Source of the DNA: an uncultured SAR116 cluster alpha proteobacterium
GTDB lineage: Bacteria; Pseudomonadota; Alphaproteobacteria; Puniceispirillales; Marisalimonadaceae
Reading direction: 5' to 3'
Assembly: GCA_902593735.1 (NCBI GenBank)
Contig: CACJJL010000015.1
Coordinates: 1 to 49,266 of the forward strand
DNA: 49,266 nt
A model generated the notes under the pieces. The model had not been told where the DNA came from. It was given only the letters and a program-made list of their open reading frames with translations, and made no database searches. Made by a program: the position numbers and the translations under genes. Numbering within the stretch: position 1 is the stretch's first letter; each line of letters begins with the position of its first letter. This document shows, in pieces, positions 44,678-49,266 of the stretch.

Positions 44678-45439
44678 ATGTTATTTAAACATTATAATAA
44701 CAAGGTGATTAATTATTTTTTTAACCTTTCTTTTATTTTTTTTGCCAATTGTGCATTGGCGAAAGATGATAGAATGCAAAAAATTTCTTATTTTTCAATT
44801 GATCTTACTGAAGTATCCATTGGTGAATTCAGTAAATTCACTAAAACTACAAATTATATTACAGAAGCTGAAAAAAGAGGATGGGGATATGTGTATGCCT
44901 CAGGATGGGTGAAAAAAGATGGCTGGAATTGGAAAAAACCTTATGGAATAAAAGGTGAATTAAATGAACCTGCTGTCCATATAAATTTTGATGAAGCTCA
45001 AATGTTTTGCAAATGGAAAAACAAAAGACTTCCAAGTGAAGAAGAGTGGGTATATGCGGCATATACAGAAGTGCGAAAAATATCATCTAGTAATTTTATA
45101 TATGGAAAAACCTATAAGTATCCAGTTGGAAATATACCAGAAGGTGTAAATTGTTTGGAAGATTGTAAATTCGAAAATTATATAAATTATACAAAACTAT
45201 TATCAAGAGGTAATGGTCATTCTAAAGTTGGTGTTACAAAAAAAGGAATTAATGGTTTGTATGATATGGGTGCTAATGTTTGGGAATGGGCTAGCATAGA
45301 GAATAAAAGAACCAAAGCCACGAAAGGTGGTTCTTGGTGGTATGGGAAAGAACAGATGAACTTAAATCATCAAGCAAGAAAAGACAAAAACATGTCAGCA
45401 GTTTATATTGGATTTAGATGTGTTAAAGATTTAAACTGA
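44678..45439 (+). CDS. Exported SUMF1/FGE-sulfatase-fold protein without the catalytic cysteine motif
   Basis: A 253-residue protein with an N-terminal hydrophobic signal (NYFFNLSFIFFANCALA). The fold is the C-type-lectin-like formylglycine-generating enzyme domain: DLTEVSIGEFSKF, VHINFDEAQMFCKWKNKRLPSEEEWVYAA, GLYDMGANVWEWAS, ATKGGSWWYGKEQM and YIGFRC. In true FGE the stretch after KGGS carries two cysteines that oxidise sulfatase; here that place has no Cys, so it is probably a ligand-binding or lipid/glycan-associated relative. No sulfatase gene is in the window. The signal lacks a clean lipobox. Confidence 0.85.
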   Translation: MLFKHYNNKVINYFFNLSFIFFANCALAKDDRMQKISYFSIDLTEVSIGEFSKFTKTTNYITEAEKRGWGYVYASGWVKKDGWNWKKPYGIKGELNEPAVHINFDEAQMFCKWKNKRLPSEEEWVYAAYTEVRKISSSNFIYGKTYKYPVGNIPEGVNCLEDCKFENYINYTKLLSRGNGHSKVGVTKKGINGLYDMGANVWEWASIENKRTKATKGGSWWYGKEQMNLNHQARKDKNMSAVYIGFRCVKDLN

Positions 45440-45481
45440 ATTCTACTTTACCAAAATATTTGCCATTAATTTTCCTAATTC

Positions 45482-45529
45482 TTTTCACATTTAAGACAAT
45501 ATTTTTTACTAATTGTTTAAATGTGAAAA
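45482..45529. terminator. Probable bidirectional terminator between convergent genes
   Basis: TTTTCACATTTAA (45482-45494) and TTAAATGTGAAAA (45517-45529) form a perfect 13-bp inverted repeat around a 22-nt loop. On the plus strand a T-run (45532-45538) follows, and the minus strand is similarly T-rich. It sits in the 97-nt gap between the SUMF1-like gene and the convergent DUF123 remnant, the usual place for a shared terminator. Confidence 0.6.
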
Positions 45530-45536
45530 ATGTTTT

Positions 45537-45927
45537 TTATTTATAACCTCCTTGAGCATTAGCTGATAACTCAGCTAATGCTATGTTCTCCTCGTATTTC
45601 AAATGACTTTTGCAAGATAAATGACAATCAGAACTCCAAAAACCATCTATAATAATTGTTCTCTTTGTCTTTTTATTTAAATTACATTCAATCATTTGTG
45701 ATTTCATTGTATCAATAATTTCTAAAGCATCATTATTGAGCAAAAAATCTATATGCCAATGGAGATTTTTTTTCTTAGAAAGATGCCTTTGAATTCTTTT
45801 ATCTATATTTTTTTTTGGCAGATCCTGTATACACATATCTTCCAACTGGATAAATAAATTTTCCAAGTTTTCAAACTTTTAAATTTATCTCTTTTGTTAC
45901 GTTTATAAATAATTGATAAGATTGTAA
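45537..45927 (-). pseudogene. Decayed DUF123 (GIY-YIG-like) nuclease-family gene
   Basis: The DUF123 family resembles GIY-YIG nucleases. The C-terminal part reads NIDKRIQRHLSKKKNLHWHID, FLLNN, then FWSSDCHLSCKSHLKYEEN, which is the family's HWHIDxL and SDCxCxSHL region. The N-terminal part lies in a different frame: SYQLFINVTKEINLKV, stop TGA (45871-45873), KLGKFIYPVGRYVYTGSA, then a nine-A run (45808-45816). One A fewer restores the frame into NIDKR. So there is one +1 A-run frameshift and one in-frame stop, and no start codon is visible upstream. The 109-residue frame from a TTG at 45866 keeps only the C-terminal half. Loss of function is likely. Confidence 0.65.
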
Positions 45928-45949
45928 TTACTAACCACTAAATATATTT

Positions 45950-46222
45950 TCATAAATTACATTTATAATTAACTTTTTTTGTGTATTCAGGAAAATATTT
46001 TGAGATCACTGTAAGATCAAAAGAAGAAAGAATCGAAGTATTTATTTCTCTTTCAAGAAGAAAATTGAAACTAAAAATTAAAAGTTCTTTTTTTGAAATT
46101 TTATTCTTGGTAAGCTTGAAATACATTTCATCAGTTACGTAAACAACATGTTTAGTAATTTGATTTGCATTAACTGTAATTTCAAATTTATCTTTAGATA
46201 ATTCAGTAATCAGTAACTCCAA
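45950..46222 (-). CDS. Conserved hypothetical protein, 90 residues
   Basis: Small soluble protein, ELLITELSKDKFEITVNANQ at the start, then ITKHVVYVTDEMYFKLTKNKIS and the C-terminal stretch KKELLIFSFNFLLEREINTS followed by ILSSFDLTVISKYFPEY. I recall a comparable pattern (SFxFLLxREPNxSIL ... YFPEY) in bacterial conserved hypotheticals, but no function is assigned. It overlaps the preceding small gene by 13 nt, so the two are probably coupled. Confidence 0.65.
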   Translation of the reverse strand: MELLITELSKDKFEITVNANQITKHVVYVTDEMYFKLTKNKISKKELLIFSFNFLLEREINTSILSSFDLTVISKYFPEYTKKVNYKCNL

Positions 46223-46407
46223 ATTTTCCTAACCTCATTTATTTTTAAAAATACACTATTATCATATTGATTTATTACTATTTCAATTGCTTGATCTTCA
46301 CTTTCTGCTTCTACAATCAATGTATTATTTGCAATTTCTTTTCTTCCATTAAAATGCTTGAATTCAAGTGAAAATTTTACTTCAAAATCAGTTTTCCAAT
46401 TACTCAT
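46210..46407 (-). CDS. Hypothetical protein, 65 residues
   Basis: Small acidic-to-neutral protein. It has a beta-rich first half (KTDFEVKFSLEFKHFNG) and an amphipathic helix (EAESEDQAIEIVINQYDNS). It overlaps its upstream neighbour by 4 nt (ATGA) and its downstream neighbour by 13 nt. That chained arrangement is the main support for it being translated. Not recognised. Confidence 0.55.
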   Translation of the reverse strand: MSNWKTDFEVKFSLEFKHFNGRKEIANNTLIVEAESEDQAIEIVINQYDNSVFLKINEVRKIWSY

Positions 46408-46601
46408 TGATTTACCACAATAATCTTATTAATATTTGACTGGTTAGTTTTATGAAATGTGCTCTCTTTAGTTAAGATTTCTAAGAAGTTGGATAATACA
46501 GCTGTTGTACCTGAAACTTCTCCATCATTTAGCTCAATCTTTAAACCTTGTTCTTTAAAGGAATCTATAATGGGACCAGCTGTATTAATATGATCTCTCA
46601 T
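46404..46601 (-). CDS. Hypothetical protein, 65 residues
   Basis: First gene of three chained small ORFs. The product starts MRDHINTAGPIIDSFKEQGL and continues with KIELNDGEVSGTTAVLSNFL; it has no membrane segment and no cysteine. No strong ribosome site is visible before the ATG. Not recognised. It is 4 nt overlapping with the next gene. Confidence 0.5.
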   Translation of the reverse strand: MRDHINTAGPIIDSFKEQGLKIELNDGEVSGTTAVLSNFLEILTKESTFHKTNQSNINKIIVVNQ

Positions 46602-46933
46602 AAATGTTTTATGATCTGGAAAAACAGACCCAAAGTAGAAATTACATCTAAATTACAAAAATTAATTTCATTAATGTACCATCTTGAAACCCTCAGCATC
46701 TGCTTTAGTATCTGTAATTAACAAACATATTTTTAAACATTTTATCATTAAATGTTATTTTTATGGTCCTTACATACATTCGCACCTATAAATATTTTTT
46801 GATATTAATTATTTAATCAAAGAATTTATCAGTCGTAAAAAATTATGCGATGCATAAACTTAATAAAACATTTACTATTGTAAAATTCAATAAATTTATT
46901 AAAACAAACTAAAACATATTTTACATTAGTATA
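46602..46933. other. Gene-free 332-nt region between divergent transcription units
   Basis: No ORF longer than about 27 codons is convincing here. It separates the minus-strand small-gene chain from the plus-strand sodium channel, so both promoters should lie inside. A small inverted repeat TTATGC/GCATAA (46843-46857, 3-nt loop) lies about 80 nt before the channel ATG. The sequence is nearly 80% A+T by eye. Confidence 0.5.
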
Positions 46934-47716
46934 ATGGATACAATTAAAAAATTTTTAGAAAATAAGTATTTTGTCACTTTTATAACAATAGTAATTATAA
47001 TTAATGCTATTACTCTCGGACTAGAGACCAGCCCAGAAATTAAGGCAGAATTTGGTGTTATTTTGTCTTTAATTGATAGAGTTGCATTAACAATTTTTAC
47101 AATTGAATTAATTTCCAAAATTGCAGTTTACAAACTAAAATTTTTTAAAGATGGTTGGAATATTTTTGATTTTTTAATTGTAGCAGTTTCTCTTATTCCT
47201 ACATCGGGTCCTTTTTCAGTGTTAAGAGCCTTTCGTATTTTTAGAACTTTAAGATTATTATCAATTGTCCCATCAATGAAGAGGATAATACAAGCTATAT
47301 TTATTTCTATTCCTGGCATTTTATCTGTTGGTACAATTATTATTTTGATATTTTATATTTCTTCAGTCCTTACTACTACTTTTTTTGGAGAAAGATTTTA
47401 TGAATGGTTCGGCACAATAGGAAATTCGATGTATACACTTTTCCAAATAATGACGTTAGAAAGTTGGTCAATGGGTATAGTCAGGCCAGTAATGAAGGAA
47501 TTTCCTTTGGCTTGGTTGTTTTTTGTACCCTTTATCTTAGTTACAACATTCGCAATACTAAACTTGTTTATAGGTATAATTGTTGATGCGATGCAACAAA
47601 TCTCAAAAGATAGTAATCATGAGGAAATAAAATCTGAACTAGATTTGCAAAAACAACTTATATCTATGGAATTACAATTGAAAAAAATAACAAAATTACT
47701 AGATAAAAGTAAATGA
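46934..47716 (+). CDS. NavBac-type voltage-gated sodium channel
   Basis: Single-domain six-helix channel that assembles as a tetramer in the inner membrane. S1-S3 span about residues 12-100. S4 carries four regularly spaced arginines in VLRAFRIFRTLRLL, the voltage sensor. The pore has TLESWSM at residues 174-180, the sodium-selective filter of NavBac channels such as NavAb and NavMs. S6 reads FVPFILVTTFAILNLFIGIIVDAM, and a C-terminal coiled coil follows (DLQKQLISMELQLKKI), as in the family. It probably links membrane voltage or sodium to swimming or pH homeostasis, by analogy only. Confidence 0.93.
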   Translation: MDTIKKFLENKYFVTFITIVIIINAITLGLETSPEIKAEFGVILSLIDRVALTIFTIELISKIAVYKLKFFKDGWNIFDFLIVAVSLIPTSGPFSVLRAFRIFRTLRLLSIVPSMKRIIQAIFISIPGILSVGTIIILIFYISSVLTTTFFGERFYEWFGTIGNSMYTLFQIMTLESWSMGIVRPVMKEFPLAWLFFVPFILVTTFAILNLFIGIIVDAMQQISKDSNHEEIKSELDLQKQLISMELQLKKITKLLDKSK

Positions 47717-47723
47717 GATTTTA

Positions 47724-47966
47724 GTGCCCCTCATCTATAATAAAAAAGATGCAAGATGCATGTGGTGTAAGAGAACTAAAAACCCACATCCAGATTTCAC
47801 CTTTGAAACAATTCCAACAAAGATTTTTAAATCAAAAAAAGGAAGAAAGATTGAACTTTGTTTTAGTTGTTATGAATATGAAACTATTGAATCTAAAAAA
47901 ACTAAAACAGATTTAAAAAAAAATTTAGACCTTAAATATGAGACATTAAAAATTTTAAATATTTGA
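47724..47966 (+). CDS. Small zinc-ribbon-like hypothetical protein
   Basis: An 80-residue basic protein with CMWC (residues 12-15) and CFSC (about 46-49) pairs that can hold one zinc ion, then a Lys-rich helical tail. It starts from GTG at 47724, 7 nt after the channel stop, so it is probably cotranslated with it. An ATG at residue 13 would split the first Cys pair and is unlikely. Not recognised; linkage to the channel may be only operonic. Confidence 0.6.
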   Translation: MPLIYNKKDARCMWCKRTKNPHPDFTFETIPTKIFKSKKGRKIELCFSCYEYETIESKKTKTDLKKNLDLKYETLKILNI

Positions 47967-47986
47967 TAACACATTGTTTTATATCA

Positions 47987-48571
47987 TTAAATTGATGAAT
48001 TTTTTAATAAATTTTGAATATATGGTCTTAATTTTTTTATACCTATAAATGGATGTATTTTAATAACATAATCTAGATTTTTTAGCGCCTGTTTATATTC
48101 CTTTAATATAATATTAATTTGAACCAGTCCTGATATAGCCCCAAAATGCCTTGGCTCTAATTTTAAAGTTAATTTGATATCATTTATTGAACCTATGTAA
48201 TCACCTTGCAAAAACTTAATTGTTGCAATCTTATTAATAGGTTCTGCCCACAAAGGTTCTTTTTTCGATAGGTTTTTAAAGAGTGAAAGTGCTTGGTCTA
48301 ATTTGCCATTATCTAATAATTCTAAACCCTTCTGCATTAGACTATTATTGCTTTCAGTCGATCCATCATTGAGCCATAAATTCCATATTTTAGTCTCATA
48401 GTGCATTGCCAAAGTTGGATTAGTTGATTGTTTTAATTTAAAGAAAAGATTGTCCAATTCAGAAGAATAAGAATTATGTGAAAATTTAACAAAGATAACT
48501 ACTAAAATTGTAAAAATTTTATTTAATGTAAATAATTCATAAAATGTTTTTTTTGCTGAATTATAAATCAT
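47987..48571 (-). CDS. Membrane-anchored or exported TPR-repeat protein
   Basis: A 194-residue protein with an N-terminal hydrophobic segment (NKIFTILVVIFVKFSHNSYS, about residues 18-37), a signal or anchor, so mostly periplasmic. The rest has two to three tetratricopeptide repeats: GLELLDNGKLDQALSLFKNL, INKIATIKFLQGDYIGSIND and LEPRHFGAISGLVQINIIL. The LEPRHFGAxSGL motif is common in alphaproteobacterial TPR proteins of unknown role. It overlaps the upstream gene by 1 nt (TAATG). Confidence 0.8.
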   Translation of the reverse strand: MIYNSAKKTFYELFTLNKIFTILVVIFVKFSHNSYSSELDNLFFKLKQSTNPTLAMHYETKIWNLWLNDGSTESNNSLMQKGLELLDNGKLDQALSLFKNLSKKEPLWAEPINKIATIKFLQGDYIGSINDIKLTLKLEPRHFGAISGLVQINIILKEYKQALKNLDYVIKIHPFIGIKKLRPYIQNLLKNSSI

Positions 48572-48900
48572 TAATAATTTACATCATATAAAACGATACC
48601 CCTATTAGAAAAGACCTTCCATACGATACCTGTTCTATTTTTAAATTCTAATTCTGCTTCTTTAAAAATTTTTTGACATTCTAAAAAAGCCTTTTCATCT
48701 TTATATTCCCACAAATGACCTAACCTTAGTGAACCTTCTTTATTCCATATTTGAGACACAGTTTGCCTAAGTGCGCCTGCTTTTTTAAATTTTTCAAAAT
48801 TTTTATTCATAATTTTTTCCCATTCAATCTCACCTATTTTCATATCACTTTTTGTTTGAAAGTCTGAAGTAATATAACTTATCAGTTTGGAGTCACTCAT
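48571..48900 (-). CDS. Hypothetical protein, probable dimeric alpha/beta-barrel (NIPSNAP-like)
   Basis: A 109-residue protein without a signal. The pattern WEKIMNKNFEKFKKAGALRQTV, then SLRLGHLWEYKDEKAFLECQKIF and VWKVFSNRGIVLYDV suggests a ferredoxin-like fold of the dimeric barrel type (NIPSNAP, EthD relatives). I chose ATG 48900 because AAGG is 7 nt upstream; ATG 48906 overlaps the ribosome site. It lies between a cupin gene and a TPR gene on one transcript. Function unknown. Confidence 0.65.
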   Translation of the reverse strand: MSDSKLISYITSDFQTKSDMKIGEIEWEKIMNKNFEKFKKAGALRQTVSQIWNKEGSLRLGHLWEYKDEKAFLECQKIFKEAELEFKNRTGIVWKVFSNRGIVLYDVNY

Positions 48901-48923
48901 TTTCATACCTTACTAACATTTTT

Positions 48924-49199
48924 TTATTTGAATTCAATTTCAACAAAAGAATATGGGAAGTCATTATGATTTATGACGTTATGGTTAACACCTTTCTTTC
49001 TGAAGTAACTTACTCCCTTAGAAAGATTTGAATAAGATACTTCGCCATCATGATTAACAATTTTGAGACTACCATCCATCATTGGCACTACAACATAATC
49101 ATATTCATGGAAATGTTTACCAGTATCTTCACCAGGTTCAAATGACCACCGAGTTACTCTTGTCTTTTCATTATCAATCATTATTTCAGACTTAGCCAT
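48924..49199 (-). CDS. Small single-domain cupin
   Basis: A 91-residue beta-barrel protein. Cupin motif 1 is seen as FEPGEDTGKHFHEYDYVVVP with metal-binding His residues in HFHEYD. Motif 2 lies around FRKKGVNHNVINHNDF. The domain is complete, and there is no catalytic partner domain. Such small cupins bind a metal and act as isomerases, regulators or metabolite sensors; which applies is unknown. It is first of three closely spaced genes (23 nt before the next). Confidence 0.85.
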   Translation of the reverse strand: MAKSEIMIDNEKTRVTRWSFEPGEDTGKHFHEYDYVVVPMMDGSLKIVNHDGEVSYSNLSKGVSYFRKKGVNHNVINHNDFPYSFVEIEFK

Positions 49200-49266
49200 A
49201 TTTATCGCTCGCTAACTAAAACCAAAAATTTTTACTTATGCAATCATATTTTTCTGGCATTTTAAA

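Noticed and set aside
45871-45873. TGA in the DUF123 remnant read as Trp or Sec
   Set aside because: Other genes here use TGA as a normal stop, the family position normally holds Gly, and a second lesion lies downstream, so decay is simpler.
46660-46790. Minus-strand frames of 24-27 codons in the gap before the sodium channel
   Set aside because: Too short, no ribosome site and no recognisable pattern; not better than chance in AT-rich DNA.
1-49266. CRISPR arrays, insertion sequences, prophage genes, tRNA or rRNA genes
   Set aside because: I saw no regularly spaced repeats, transposase or integrase motifs, or cloverleaf and rRNA sequences by eye.

Overview
The window comes from an AT-rich (about 30% G+C by eye), tightly packed alphaproteobacterial chromosome. 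Gene order supports this: rseP-dxr-cdsA-uppS-frr-pyrH-tsf-rpsB-dnaE-lolD-lolC-proS, and rpoZ-rel-DUF2062-pdxJ-acpS-lepB-rnc-era-recO-parC. Short spacers, many overlapping stops and starts, a TRAP transporter and a NavBac-type sodium channel suggest a streamlined marine oligotroph of the Pelagibacterales or AEGEAN-169/HIMB59 kind. The exact lineage cannot be fixed without a search.

Region 1 (1-13.4 kb, minus strand) is a core superoperon. It covers envelope proteolysis (rseP), isoprenoid and lipid precursors (dxr, cdsA, uppS), translation (frr, tsf, rpsB, proS), UMP kinase, the replicative polymerase and lipoprotein export (lolCD). A structured RNA leader with a probable pseudoknot precedes rpsB. 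Region 2 (13.5-16.9 kb) holds hemB and the N-degron transferase bpt/ate on plus, and a gamma-glutamyltransferase on minus. Region 3 (16.9-21.7 kb, minus) is a three-gene TRAP operon (binding protein, DctQ, DctM). Its DctM has an unusual C-terminal coiled-coil extension of about 325 residues, and a strong hairpin separates dctP from dctQ.

Region 4 (21.9-33.5 kb, minus) is a second core block, dapA-smpB-folK and rpoZ to parC, joining stringent response, pyridoxal phosphate, acyl carrier protein activation, protein export, RNA processing, DNA repair and chromosome decatenation. Region 5 (33.6-43.1 kb) is mixed metabolism: a threonine/serine dehydratase, nitroreductase, TauE-type exporter, YczE-type membrane protein, FMN-dependent hydroxy-acid dehydrogenase, enolase-superfamily sugar-acid dehydratase, an Fe-S-type photolyase homologue, a MATE exporter and an RraA-family protein. 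The hydroxy-acid dehydrogenase, dehydratase and RraA protein could form a sugar-acid or hydroxy-acid catabolic group.

Region 6 (43.1-49.3 kb) is accessory. It holds small exported, zinc-ribbon and single-membrane-span proteins, a sulfatase-modifying-factor-like exported protein without the catalytic cysteine motif, three chained small genes, a NavBac-like sodium channel, a TPR protein and a cupin. Two genes here look broken, each with one extra A in an A-run: a small zinc-ribbon gene at 43.4 kb and a DUF123 (GIY-YIG-like) gene at 45.7 kb, which also carries an in-frame stop. I saw no CRISPR array, insertion sequence, tRNA or rRNA.
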